Below are positions 54,031 through 64,000 of a DNA stretch of 64,000 bases, one piece after another (the first letter of the stretch is position 1; every line of letters starts with the position of its first letter). A model generated the notes under the pieces. It saw only the letters and a program-made list of their open reading frames with translations. It was not told where the DNA came from and searched no databases. The DNA lies in contig CM060899.1 of NCBI GenBank assembly GCA_030762935.1, positions 67,072,501 through 67,136,500 of the forward strand. Direction: 5' to 3'. The stretch comes from Hymenopus coronatus. Lineage: Eukaryota; Arthropoda; Insecta; Mantodea; Hymenopodidae. Position numbers and translations under genes: made by a program.

Positions 54031-54825
54031 CTAGGAATAAACTGTTGCTACATGCTAATCAAGAACAAATTGCCAAAAGGGACCTATCAGCTGCCTCCAT
54101 GTAATATAAGGGAAATAAGGGGGTTCAACAGGCTAAATCGATAGTCAAATGTTTTAAAATCTGGTTGCTATGTTGTTGAAGTACCTTAGTAGGTATGTAC
54201 AGGAGTTGACAAATTCCCGTATGAGAAAAGTATAAATATTTTAAGGGCAAAACTAACAACAAGGTATATTTCAAAAGCGGTGAACTCCACGAAAAAATGT
54301 ATAGGACATAAATTGTGTGTCTTAACGAGATCTTTATATATTGTGCAGTAAATTTTTGTGTATATCTTACGGTTTACTAGCTATGCAAAATGCAGCAAAA
54401 TTCATCCTCAATAAAGAGGTGTTCAGAGGCTATTCCCAGAAAATTCAAGATATACATTTTATTTGCCATATAAATATCTTTAATATATAGTATTTTAATA
54501 AAAATCGTAGCAGACATTTTTCAAAAAATCAAAATTTTTGAAAATGTTTACATGTAAAAAGTGATTTGGAGTGGGAGGATTTTCCTGCAGATCTTTGTAT
54601 CGTATCCTTGGAAGGTACTAAACTTATGTAGCAAGTTTGGTATTTTAGCGACTTTTCGCTTTTGAGTTATCGTGTACAGGTACATAGACACACACACACG
54701 GAAAATGCTCTTTTTGGATACAGGGAACCTAAAATGTGTATTTCCGGTAAATTTCGGTATCGAACTTATGGATGGAATGTAATACCTTCTGTATAACTAT
54801 GTACATAGTGCGTGCACAGAAAGTA
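54031..54825 (+). mobile_element. R820 copy lacking the L tip, array unit 1
   Basis: Starts in the tgctacatgctaatcaagaa block and continues to the R palindrome, ending cacagaaagtaa. An A-run follows. Confidence 0.82.
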
Positions 54826-54841
54826 AAAAAAAAAAAAAAAG

Positions 54842-55165
54842 TCTGGTGTATTCCATTCACATAACTTACTCTACATTTCTGTAACAGATTAATGTTAAAA
54901 AGCTTATTCTTCTATTTGATTCATGTTAATCGAGAAACAATTGCTAAATCGATAGTCAAAATTTTAAAATCTGGTTGCTATGTAGTAGAAGTACCTTAGT
55001 TTGTTTGACTTCGTTTTTGAGTTATCGTGTACAGACACACGGAAAAGATTCTTTATGGATACAAGGGTCCCTAAAATGAGTATTTCCGGTGAAATTTCGG
55101 TATCGAATTTTTGGATGAAATGCAATACTTTCTGTATACACTATGACATAGTAGGTGTAGAAATA
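54842..55165 (+). mobile_element. R820 copy, array unit 2, mostly deleted
   Basis: L end TCTGGTGTATTCCATTCACA, then a jump from aagtaccttagtttgtttga to the cttcgtttttgagttatcgt block, and a decayed R end. Confidence 0.8.
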
Positions 55166-55547
55166 GACACATAAAAATGCAGCTTTCTAAAAAACATACA
55201 TAACTTATGCAAAAATTGAGAATAATTGGCGACGTAATTTACCAAGAAAATGGGCTTATCCTGAGGACATTGTCATACTTTACGTCATAGAGACGTTAAT
55301 TATACATCATTTCATGTACACATGTTTGGCCGAGGGACACACAAGCCCACTGGGAAATCAAAGGCAAGCCTTATCTAATCAACCTCTGCGCAAATATTTA
55401 ACCACAGCATTTGCAAAAACAAGGTAGCTACGTGTCTCGATGCATCGTGTAAACTTGAAGTTTTCCACCCTCATTTTATAGTGTTAGCATTTATTCTGCG
55501 CTCGCACTTTAATGTGATTTATCAACGAGGAAATGTATCGCTAAAAA
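55166..55547. other. Unassigned DNA
   Basis: No gene or repeat match is recognised. Confidence 0.45.
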
Positions 55548-56506
55548 TCTGTTCCATCCACATGACTTTCTCTACATCTCTGCAGCTAATTATTGTTAAA
55601 AACCTTATGCTTCTATTTACTTCTTGCTAACCGAGAAAAAAAAGAGTAGAGTCTTTCTACTTTCCCTGTAAGCAGAAGCGAAATAAGGGAGTACCATAGG
55701 TTAAAGTGACAGTCCAAAGCTCGTTTTTTGTTTTGTTTTTTTGGTAGTGTTTAACGCCCGCTTTAACTAATTATGGCACCGCAGGCGGTGACACTGATCG
55801 TACATGAATGATGATGGAGCACCGGTGGAATGCGATGGCGGTGGAAACCGCAGTACCCGGAGAAAACCCGCCCCAGCGCCACTTTGTCCACCAGAAATCT
55901 CACACGCTTGTGATCGAAGCCCGGCCGTCTAGGTAAGAGGCAAGTGGTCTAACCACTCGGCCATGGCGCGGCCTCCAAAACTTGTTGCTATGTGACTGAA
56001 GTTCCTGTGTTTGTATGGATAGGAGCTGCCAAATTCCTGTATAAGAAAAGTAGAAGCTTTTTAAATCTGAAACCAAAAACAAGGAATATCTCAAAAACGC
56101 TCATCTCCACGGAAAAACTCATGTAACATAATTTGTGTGTTTTAACATGATCTACATTTTTGTGTAGTAAGTTTCTATCTCTTACAAAATTCATACACAA
56201 TAAAGAGGTCTTTAGAAGCTATTCCCAGAAAATTCAAGGTATATATTTTATTTGCCATATAAATATCTTTAATACACGATATTTTAATCAAAATCATTAG
56301 AGACATTTTTGAAATAGCATTTAATAAAAATCTATATTGTTGTTGTAAAGTTTGTAAAGCCGGACATTTTTTTTCACAAAATAATCGTGTCGCATTCCTA
56401 GAATATACTAAACTTAAATACCAAGTTTCCTATTTTACCAACTTCTCGTTTTTGAGTTATCGTGTTCAAGAAGACATGCATGTACACACGGACATTTATC
56501 TAAAAA
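55548..56506 (+). mobile_element. R820 copy interrupted by SINE2, R end missing
   Basis: Shortened L end TCTGTTCCATCCACATGAC, SINE2 inserted at 55723-55972, then core to gacatttatctaaaaatg, where the next copy's L end begins. Confidence 0.83.
55723..55972 (-). mobile_element. SINE2 copy, complete
   Basis: On the minus strand the head is GGCCGCGCCATGGCCGAGTG, followed by the usual body and a T-rich left border. tccaaagct and tccaaaact on the two sides form a 9-bp target duplication with one change. Confidence 0.85.
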
Positions 56507-57181
56507 TGTGATATGTTCCATTCACATGACTTTCTCTACATCTCTGTAGCGAATTATTGTTTAAAAGCTTATGCTTCTGTCTAGTTCATGCTGCGCGGGA
56601 TTAACTATAGGAGAAATGCTTTATGGTAAACAGAAGGAAAATAATGGAATATACTAGGCTAAAACGATGGTCAAATCTTTTAAAAGCTGGTTGCCATGTG
56701 GTAAAAATCCGTTTCTATGCAGGGCCAGGAGTTTACAACTTACTGTGTGAGAAAAGTTTAAGTATTTTACATCTGAAACAAATAACAGGGAACATCTCAA
56801 TTCAACGCAAAAAATCTATATGACATAAACTGTGTTTTAACGAGATCTACATATTTTGTGTAGTTTGATTTTGTCTATATCTTTCGGTTTATAAGCTATG
56901 CAAAATACAACAAAATTCATCTAGAGGCTATTCCCAGAACATTCAAGATTTTATTTGTCATGTAAATATATTTAATATACGGTATTGTAATCAAAAAGGT
57001 TATAGCCATTTTTGAGAAAATCAAAATTTTCCAAATTTTTTTCTGTGTAAACAGTATTTTGGGATGAGGGGATTTTCTTTAAATGTTGGTATCGCATCCC
57101 TGTCAGATACTAAGCTGAAGTACCCAGTATGGTATTTTAACAAATTCTCGTTTTTGAGTTATCGTAGTCACACATACACGT

Positions 57182-57513
57182 CCGCGCCGTCGCTTCTCAC
57201 CTAAACGGCCCGGGTTCGATCCCAAGCGACCGCATGTGAGATTTGTGGTGGACGAAGTGGTGCAGGGGAGAGTTTTCTCCGGGTTGTCCGGTTTCCCCCG
57301 CCATTACATTCCTTTTGTTTACACACACATAAACAAACATATAACACCCATGCCCAAGGCGGGACTCGAACCCACGATCCCCTGCGCTGCGAAACACCAA
57401 AGCGAGCGCGGCCATGGGGACCGGCTTCCTTCGGGGCTCCATCTTCATGTATGATCAGTGTCATCGCCTTCGGTGCCAGAGCAGTAAAAGCGGGCGTTAA
57501 ACACTACCCCCCC
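57182..57513 (+). mobile_element. SINE2 copy split by SINE5
   Basis: A shortened head (gcgccgtcgcttctcaccta) with intact B-box GGGTTCGATCCCAAG and body to cgccattacattcc. It resumes at accggcttccttcgg and ends gcgggcgttaaacactaccc. Confidence 0.82.
57308..57422 (-). mobile_element. SINE5 copy nested in SINE2
   Basis: On the minus strand the tRNA-like head is CCATGGCCGCGCTCGCTTTG, the B-box is GGGTTCGAGTCCCGCCTTGG (57356-57375), and the tail is gggtgttatatgtttgttta. It resembles the truncated copy at 12741. Confidence 0.7.
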
Positions 57514-57615
57514 CAAAAAAAAAAACACACACAACACATGGATTTTTTTTCTAAGACGTGTATTTCCGGTGAAATCTCTATACACTATACACATAGTACG
57601 TGTAGAGAAAGTAAA

Positions 57616-57684
57616 ACAAGTATTTTGTAAGAATAGTTTCTGTTTGGAGCAGCAGGGACAGTTCTGTAAATGAAACACATCAGA
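57616..57684 (-). mobile_element. R820 L-end fragment
   Basis: gggacagttctgtaaatgaa then acacatcaga, with T-rich sequence following. Confidence 0.75.
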
Positions 57685-57999
57685 TTTTTTTTCTGTTTCA
57701 ATTTGTATCAGGTAGACTAGTAACTGTAATGCTAGTTCTAAGTATAAACGTGTTTGTGTTTAATGAGGCAGTGCTACCAACATCCAAGTTAGAACGGACT
57801 TCCCAACTTGTGTGTATCGTGTAGAGTAGGAAACTTGTGAGGTCCGGGCGGGCAACCAGCTCCGAGGTAACACCCACTTTAAAAGGTATTAATCTGTTTC
57901 TCTCCTAGTGACAGAAATTCAAACTACCAAACTTGGAATCGCTTTCTACACCCCCTTGCTGCCTTAGTTTTCAAACCCGGGATCAAGAAGCTTTACGTC
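57685..57999. other. Unassigned DNA
   Basis: No gene or repeat match is recognised. Confidence 0.45.
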
Positions 58000-58606
58000 A
58001 CGCTTACCTCCTTATAAGTAGAACCGAAATAAGTGAATACCATAGGCTAAACTGGTAGTCAAAAGCTGGTTGCTATGTGACTGAGGTTCCTTTGTTTGTA
58101 TGGACAGCAGTTGACAAATCCCTGTATGAGAAAGTATAAGTTTTTTAAAGCTGAAACTAAAAACAAGGAATATCTAAAAAACGATCATCTCCACGAAAAA
58201 AATGTATATCACATAAATTACGTGCTTTAACGTGCTCAACATTTTTTGTTTGGTAAGTTTTTGTACATCTCTTACGGTTTAGCAGTTATACAAAATTCCA
58301 TAAAATTCTTCAAGAATGAAGCAGTCTTCAAAGGATATTCCCAGAAAATTTAAGATATACATTTTATTTGTCAGGTAAATATCTTTAATATACGATATTT
58401 TAATGAAAATCGTTAGAGCCATTTTTGAGAAAGTAAAAATTTTCGAAAAGTGTTTCATGTAAAGAGTAGTTTGGAGTGGGAGAATTTTCTCAAAATCTTC
58501 GAGTCGCGTCCCTGGAAGATACCAAAATTAAATACCAAGTTAAGTGTTTTACCGACTTTTCGTTTTTGAGTTATCGTATTCAGAGACACACAGACCTTTT
58601 TATGAA
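58000..58606 (+). mobile_element. R820 copy, both tips missing
   Basis: Starts in the cttacctccttataagtaga block and stops in the R-side cctttttatgaaaatgct block, where a reversed R end begins. Confidence 0.82.
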
Positions 58607-59442
58607 AATGCTATACTGTGTACAGTGTATAGAGAAGGTATTGTATTGCACCCAAAAATTCGATACCGATATTTCACCTGAAATACATGTTTAGGGTCCC
58701 CCTTAATCCAAAAAAAGCATTTTTACAAAAGGGTCCGGGTGTGTCCGTGTGTATGTGTGCCTGTGGACAGCATAGCTCAAAAACGATCGGACCGTTAAAT
58801 ACCAAACTTGGTATTTAAGATTGGTATCTTCCAAGGATGCGACACGAAGATTTTCAAGAGAACCCCCCACTCCCAGCTACCTGGAAGTTTTTCCGAAAAG
58901 TTTAATTTTCTTAAAAATGGCTCTAACGATTTTGATTAATATGTCAAATATTAAAGGTTTTTACCTGACAAATAAAATGTATCTCTTGAATTTTCTGAGA
59001 ATAACCTCTGAAGACTACTTTATTCTTAGTAAATTTTATGGAATTTTGCATAACTGCTAAACCGTAAAATACGGACACAAACTAACACACAAAAAATGTA
59101 GAGAGCACATTAAAACACACAATTTATGTCAAGTGTATATTTTTTCCGTGGAGTTGATCATTTTTGATATGTTCTATGTTTTTGGTTTCAGCTTTGAAAA
59201 AATGATACTTTTCCCATAAAAATTCCTGTCCATACAAACAAAGGAACTTCAGTCACATAGCAACCAGCTTATGGTTATCAGTTTAGCCTATAGTAGTCCC
59301 GTATTTTCCTTCTACTTACAAGAAAGCAAGTAATAAGACAATTTCTGCTATATCTTTCTCGGTTAAAATGAAGTAAATGGAAGCATAAACGTTTTAACAA
59401 TAATTTGTTGCAGAGAAGGTCAAGTGAATGAAACACATCAGA
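58607..59442 (-). mobile_element. R820 near-full copy
   Basis: R end truncated to the inner palindrome half (tgtgtacagtgtatagagaa). All blocks in order. L end acacatcaga at 59442. Confidence 0.84.
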
Positions 59443-59448
59443 TTGTTA

Positions 59449-59552
59449 TAGATAAAGGGGACCTTAAAACATATATTTCCGAGGAAATCTCGGTATCGAA
59501 TTTTTGGGTGGAACACAATACCTTCTCAATACACTATGTACATAGAACGTGT
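59449..59552 (+). mobile_element. R820 R-end fragment
   Basis: taaaggggaccttaaaacat, tcggtatcgaatttttgggt and the R palindrome finishing acagaaagtataaaa. Confidence 0.82.
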
Positions 59553-59559
59553 ACAGAAA

Positions 59560-60030
59560 GTATAAAATGATTAGTTACTTGACTTGAACTCGTTTTGAAA
59601 GGTATGATTTGAAAGAAAGGAAATAACAAATAACAAATATTTGGGTAGTCCATAGTACTCGCTTTTAAAGTCATGATTTGAAAATAAGATACGAAAAAAT
59701 ATACATTTATTTGGCTAGTTCATAGAACTCGTTTTTAAAGGTATGATTTGTAAGAAAGGAAATAATAAATAATTATTCATTTGGGTAGTCCTCAGAACTC
59801 GTTTAAAGGCATGAATTGAAAGAAAGGAAAGAAGGAATAGTTATTTATTTGGGTAGTCCATAGAAGTCCTTTTTAAGGGTATGATTTGAAAGAAAGGAAG
59901 TAGGAAATACTTATTTACTTAGCTAGTACATAGAACTCATTTTTAAAGGCATGATTTGTAAGAAAGGAAGTAGAAAATCGTTATTTACTTATCTAGTGCA
60001 TAGAACTGGTTTTTAAAGCCACTATTTGAA
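59560..60030 (+). repeat. 70-bp tandem satellite, about 6.5 units
   Basis: Units marked by catagaactc start near 59651, 59721, 59791, 59859, 59929 and 59999, a period of 68-70 bp. Each contains ttttaaaggyatgatttg, aagaaaggaa and ttgggtagtc. An R820 copy follows, and more units resume at 60764. Confidence 0.92.
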
Positions 60031-60762
60031 GTGTGTCTGTCTGTGGGCAGCATAGCTCAAAAACGAAAAGAGCGTTAAATACCAAACTTGGTATTTAAGT
60101 TCAGTATCTTCCAAGGTTACGAAGATTTTCAAGAAAATCCCCCCACCCCCAACTACCCTTCACATGGAAAAATTTTCGAAAATTCTGATTTTCTAAAAAA
60201 TGGCTCTAACGATTTTGATTAAAATATCATATATTAAAGATATATAAATATGACTATATGATATATATATGACAAATAAAATGTATATCTTGAATTTTCT
60301 GGGAATAGCCTCTTATGACTACTTTATTCTGGATGAATTTTACGGAAGTTTGTGTAACTGGTAAACCGTAAGAGATAGAAAAAACTTACCACACAAAAAC
60401 TATAGAGCACATTAAAGCACACAATTCATGTCATATACATTTTTTTTTCAAGGAGTTGATCGTTTTTTAGATATTCCTTGCTTTTTGTTTCAGCCTTAAA
60501 AAACTTATACATTTCTCATACAGGAATTCGTCAACTCCTGTCCATACAAACAAAGGAACTTCAGTCACATAGCAACCAGCTTTTGACTATCACTTTAACC
60601 TATGGTAGTCCCTTATTTCGCTTCTACTTACAGGGAAGCAAGTATTAAGACTATTTCTGCTAATTTTTCCTCAAATAGCATGAAGTAAATAGAAGCATAC
60701 ATTTTTTAACAAAAATTTGTTGCAGAGATATAGAAAAAATCACGTGAATGGATTACATCAGA
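60031..60762 (-). mobile_element. R820 copy inside the 70-bp satellite, R tip missing
   Basis: Starts in the TG stretch (tgtgtctgtctgtgggcag) and runs through a small AT expansion (60240-60270) to the L end (gattacatcaga). Confidence 0.85.
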
Positions 60763-60763
60763 T

Positions 60764-60895
60764 TTTTAAAGGTATAATGCTACAGAAAGGAATAAAGAGT
60801 AGATATTTAATTGAGCAGTACATAGAACTCTATTCAAGGGCATACTTTGAAAGAAAGGAAGTAGGAAACAATGTTGGGCAGTCCATAGAACAGAG
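60764..60895 (+). repeat. 70-bp satellite, last two units after the R820 insertion
   Basis: acatagaactctattcaagg, atactttgaaagaaaggaag and ttgggcagtccatagaac continue the satellite. Confidence 0.85.
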
Positions 60896-61305
60896 TGGTA
60901 ACGTGGCAGATAGTGATCTCACATAATGGAAGATATATTTCTGCTTTAAGAGAAAACACTGCGGATAAAGCTTGGAGACGGGATTGCGGGAGAAATGCCT
61001 GGGCATTCCGCCGGCGAGCATGGCTGGTTATACGTGCCCTGCACAACACGCAGATGGATTGATAGCCCCTAAAACATTTAGTTGAAATTGGCTGCTAGCG
61101 GCATTTGACCAAAGGTTCGATTCCCTTTGCGGCAACTACGTGCTTGGAATTCACTTTGCCGGAGACGGATGTAAGGAATCTCTGTGGTATCTGGGCGCCG
61201 ATATTACTGTGAACCCCGTGTCCCGCATTACATATTTTTAGAAGACATTTTCCCCTATGAGATATAGAGTGAAATTTTGACTACCAATCAAACTTTTACG
61301 TTCTT
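60896..61305. other. Unassigned DNA, GC-richer
   Basis: An isolated B-box-like ggttcgattccc occurs near 61113. No paired A-box at tRNA spacing is convincing. No coding motif is seen in the 63-71 codon minus-strand frames. Confidence 0.4.
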
Positions 61306-61408
61306 TACGCTTTTGATGTTTATTGTATTGTATTCCACCCAAAAATTTGATATTGAAAATGCACCGGAAATGCATGTATTTAAAGTCCCCGGAATCCAAA
61401 ATAAGCAT
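61306..61408 (-). mobile_element. R820 R-side fragment
   Basis: attccacccaaaaatttgat and tgcaccggaaatgcatgta to aataagcattt, cut at the next R end. Confidence 0.75.
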
Positions 61409-61542
61409 TTTTACTTTCTCTAGCCCGTATGTACAATGTACAGTAGGCAACAAGGGTATTGTAATCCACATAAAACATCAATGCAGAGATTTCACCGGAA
61501 ATATATTTTTGAGGTCCCCTGAGTCAGAAAAAAGCATTTTTA

Positions 61543-62160
61543 GTTGAATGAATGAATGAATAAGTGTATTTATTGAACTTCAACATTCACACGGGTCCAC
61601 AGACCGTACGTGCTTTTGTAATACACACTAAAAAGCAATATTAAAACAACAAAGAATTAAAACAGTAAACATGAATATAAAAATAGAAATATATTTAAAT
61701 ACAGCAATTTAAATTTACAGCACCGATTACACCTTCATAAATGTACCCTCTTATAATAGATAAATACACTTAAAAGAAATATATACATAATATATACACA
61801 ATATATAAAGCCATAACACAACAGTGACCTAAGTATGACACAAAATATATGAATAAAAATAATTGTGGTAACTTTTGTTTAGTTGTTCTTATCCCCCCCC
61901 TCTTCTCTATTGACAGAAACTTCTCAGATTTCAGTTCTCTTGCCCTAAGTATAAATTTACCAAGCCCGTCCACGTCTTCCGTGCCTGCCAGTAGCGTCCA
62001 ACATGCTTCTAGCCTTAGATTCGCGGTGGTAAAGAATCCCGGTAAATATTTTTCCCGCCATTCCTCCGTACCCCTACATCTTGCCAAGATGTGGGTCCAC
62101 GACTTTTCCTTCTCGCAAATGGGACAGATTCTCGTACCATTCTCGTCAGCAATTTAAATG
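61543..62160 (-). mobile_element. R1-like LINE, 5'-truncated 3' end with (GAAT)n tail
   Basis: On the minus strand a C-terminal coding part (62155-61770) is followed by about 230 bp of 3' UTR and a short repeat of ATTC units as the 3' tail. Related 3' ends lie at 22383 and 24113, all in the same orientation. Confidence 0.85.
61770..62155 (-). pseudogene. R1-like LINE ORF2 C-terminal fragment with CCHC finger
   Basis: The minus-strand frame reads CPICEKEKSWTHILARC, spaced CX2CX7HX4C, followed by RGTEEWREKYLPGF and EACWTLLAGTEDVD, and ends in a stop. This finger spacing near the C terminus is characteristic of R1/LOA/jockey-related LINE ORF2 proteins. All upstream domains are missing through 5' truncation. 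Confidence 0.82.
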
Positions 62161-62168
62161 TAAGCGCG

Positions 62169-62206
62169 CGTTTGTGTGTGTGTGTGTGTGTGTGTTGTGT
62201 GTGTGT
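62169..62206 (+). repeat. (TG)n microsatellite inside R820
   Basis: About 16 TG units with one interruption, in the family's variable stretch. Confidence 0.95.
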
Positions 62207-62265
62207 ATTTCCCTATCCTGCTTTGGACAGCATAGCTCAAAAACGAAAAGTCTGTTAAATACCAA

Positions 62266-63016
62266 TACCCCTGCATCAAAAAATATAGCATTTTTGGAAA
62301 AAGGTACATGCTTGTGCGTGTGTGTGTCTGTGTGTGTCTCTGTACAGCATACCTTAAAAACGAAAAATCCGTTTACTACCAAACTTGGTATTTAAGTCTA
62401 ATATCCTCCAAGAATGCTACACAAATATTTCCAAAATAATTCCTCCACCCTTAACTACCCTTTACGTGGAAAATTTTGATTTTCTCAAAAATGGTTCTAA
62501 AAATATAGATTAAATACTATATATTAAAGATATTTACATAAGCAATAAACTTTTGGTTGTGAACTTTCTGGGAATTCCCTCTGACGACTCTTTGTTCTGG
62601 ATAAATTTTACTGGATTTTGTTTAAGTAGGAAACCGTAAGAGGTAGACAAGAACTTACTACACAAAAACGTGGATCTCGTTAAAACACACACTATATGTA
62701 TTATACATTTTTTCGTAGAGTTGGCCATATTTGAGATATTCTTTATATTGGTTTAAATTTTAAAATTCTTAAAACTTGTCACTTGCGGGTATTTTCAGCT
62801 CCTCGCAATGCAAAGAAACGGATTTCAATCACATATCAACCACATTTTAAAACATTAGACTATCGTTTTAGCCTAGTGTATTCCCTTATTTCCCTTCTAC
62901 TTACAAGGAAGCAAGTAATAAGATAATTTCTGCAAATATTTATATAGAGTAGCATGATAGATAAGAGGATAATCCCTTATAAGTAAAATTTATTTATGGA
63001 ACAGTAGTTAGAGAAA
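62266..63016 (-). mobile_element. R820 copy, subfamily C, both tips decayed
   Basis: Restarts in the R-side block (tgcatcaaaaaatatagcat), has a TG stretch, core and C-type blocks (caaagaaacggatttcaatc), and fades at tggaacagtagttagagaaa. Confidence 0.78.
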
Positions 63017-63449
63017 TTTACGGTTTAACAGTTATGCAAAGCTCAGCCAGAATAAAAAGCTCTAAAAACTCAAAATACACATTTTACTTGTAACATTAAT
63101 ATCTTTAATTTACGGCATTTTAATCAAAATCGTCAGAGACATTTTTTGAGAAAATCAAATTTTCTAAAATTATTTCATGAAAAGGATAGTTTGGGATGAA
63201 AAGACTTTCATGAAAATCTTCGTGTCGCATTCTTGGTTAAGTAACAAATACAAAGTTTGTTACTTACCCAAATTTTCGATTTTTGATTATGCTGTCCACA
63301 AACACATACACACACACGCGCGCGCACACTAGGACCTTTTTCTAAAATTGTTTTTTTTTTTGGATTCAGGAGGTGCCAAAACATGTATTTCCGAGTTATC
63401 TCGGTATTGTATTTTTGGATGTATATAGTACGTGTAGAGGAAGTATTAA
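63017..63449 (+). mobile_element. R820 right half, unit 1 of an R-half tandem
   Basis: Starts in the ttacggtttaacagttatgc block and continues to a shortened R end gtacgtgtagaggaagtatt. Confidence 0.82.
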
Positions 63450-63452
63450 ATA

Positions 63453-63791
63453 ACTTTAATATACGATATTTTAATCAAAATCGTTAGAGCCATTTTTGAG
63501 AAAATGTTTCCATCTAAAAGGTACTCGCGAGTGGGAGTATTTTCTTGAAAATCTTCGTGTCGCATCCTTGGAAGACGCTGAACTTAAATACCAAGTTTGG
63601 TATTTAACGGACTTTTCGTTTATGAGCTATGCTGTTCATACACGCACACACGGACCATTTTCTAGAACAACTTTTTTTTATTCAGAAAGTCGCAAAATAT
63701 GTATTTCCGGTGAACTCTCGTTATCGAATTTTTGGGTGCAATACAATACCTTCTCTATACACGATGTACTTAGTACGTGTAGAGAAAGTAA
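63453..63791 (+). mobile_element. R820 right half, unit 2, about 340 bp
   Basis: Starts aataactttaatatacgata, the same internal point as unit 3, and ends at the R palindrome finishing gtagagaaagtaag. Confidence 0.85.
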
Positions 63792-63795
63792 GAAA

Positions 63796-64000
63796 TACCT
63801 TTAATATACGATATTTTGATCAAAATCTTTAGTCATTTTTGAGAAAATAAACATTTTTTAAATGATTCTATGTAAAGGGTAGTTGGGGGTGTGGATATTG
63901 TCTTGAAAACCTTCGTGTCGCATTCTTAGATGACACTGAACTTAAATACCAAGTTTGGTATTTAACGGACTTTTCGTTTTTGAGTTATGGTGTCTACAAA
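63796..64000 (+). mobile_element. R820 right half, unit 3, cut by the window end
   Basis: Starts aatacctttaatatacgata right after the previous R end and continues to ttttgagttatggtgtct. Confidence 0.85.

Larger units (their letters stand above)
56508..57614 (+). mobile_element. R820 copy, subfamily C, interrupted by SINE2
   Basis: L end tgatatgttccattcacatg, subfamily C blocks (tggttgccatgtggtaaaaa, gggccaggagtttacaactt), SINE2 with a nested SINE5, then the R end (tatacactatacacatagta) finishing gtagagaaagtaa. Confidence 0.83.
61411..62265 (-). mobile_element. R820 R-side copy interrupted by an R1-like LINE end
   Basis: R end TTACTTTCTCTAGCCCGTAT to gcatttttag (61542), then the LINE piece, then a TG stretch and tttggacagcatagctcaaa to ctgttaaatacc (62265). 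Confidence 0.78.

Noticed and set aside
61100..61140. B-box-like ggttcgattccc as a tRNA gene
   Set aside because: There is no A-box or cloverleaf at the right distance upstream.

Overview
The window looks like intergenic DNA from a large, AT-rich, repeat-dense animal nuclear genome, probably an arthropod. The clues are mariner/Tc1 transposase relics of insect type, jockey-like and R1-like LINE fragments, several tRNA-derived SINE families, and (AAT)n, (CA)n and (TG)n microsatellites. I found no intact host gene, no functional tRNA or rRNA gene and no CRISPR array. Open reading frames are short and fall almost entirely inside repeats. The species assignment is inference.

One dispersed repeat dominates, called R820 here after its full length of about 0.82 kb. 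By my reading it makes up roughly half of the window, on both strands. I give a copy strand + when it reads L to R on the + strand. The L end is TCTGATGTGTTCCATTCACA, followed by ACTTTCTCTAC. The R end is a palindrome of about 40 bp (CTTCTCTATACACTATGTAC and its mirror half) closing in GTAGAGAAAGTAA. The 11-mer ACTTTCTCTAC lies about 25 nt inside L and recurs inverted (GTAGAGAAAGT) almost at the R tip. Between the ends are a perfect internal inverted repeat (AAATACCAA gt TTGGTATTT) and a variable CA-rich stretch near R. There is no coding capacity. Two paralogous empty sites (21120 compared with 21436-22204, and 32492 compared with 28810-30482) show insertion with little or no target duplication. 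The second insertion is a head-to-tail dimer. These traits resemble non-autonomous Helentron/HINE-type rolling-circle elements, but no Rep/Hel gene and no canonical CTRR end is visible, so the class is unproven.

R820 occurs as single full copies (5021, 9723, 39253), head-to-tail arrays (7376-9155, 24245-25894, 26006-28263, 28810-30482, 46318-48205, 54031-55165), inverted dimers with two L ends outward (531-1452, 10826-11875, 14458-15397, 40496-41122) or two R ends outward (18409-18732), self-nested copies (19325-20992) and a tandem of R halves (63017-64000). At least three subfamilies can be told apart.

Other content: SINE1 (15969, 30764, 43254-43971, 44038, 50818), SINE2 (2401-2762, 27041, 55723, 57182), SINE3 (3062, 20993-22382, 40083), SINE4 (36940) and SINE5 (12741, 57308); a 434-bp TIR element (4168-4601); a deleted mariner (13028-13811); a decayed Tc1/mariner element (16282-17596); a mariner C-terminal scrap (49938-50105); a jockey-like LINE fragment (31910-32400); a LINE with an inverted 5' part that fits twin priming (32964-34951); three 3' ends of an R1-like LINE (22383, 24113, 61543); a possible LTR (35840-36600); a 285-bp tandem duplication (6119-6660); and a 70-bp satellite split by an R820 copy (59560-60895). 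Nested insertions give a relative order: R820 copies are often the target of SINEs, so R820 activity largely predates SINE1, SINE2 and SINE4.
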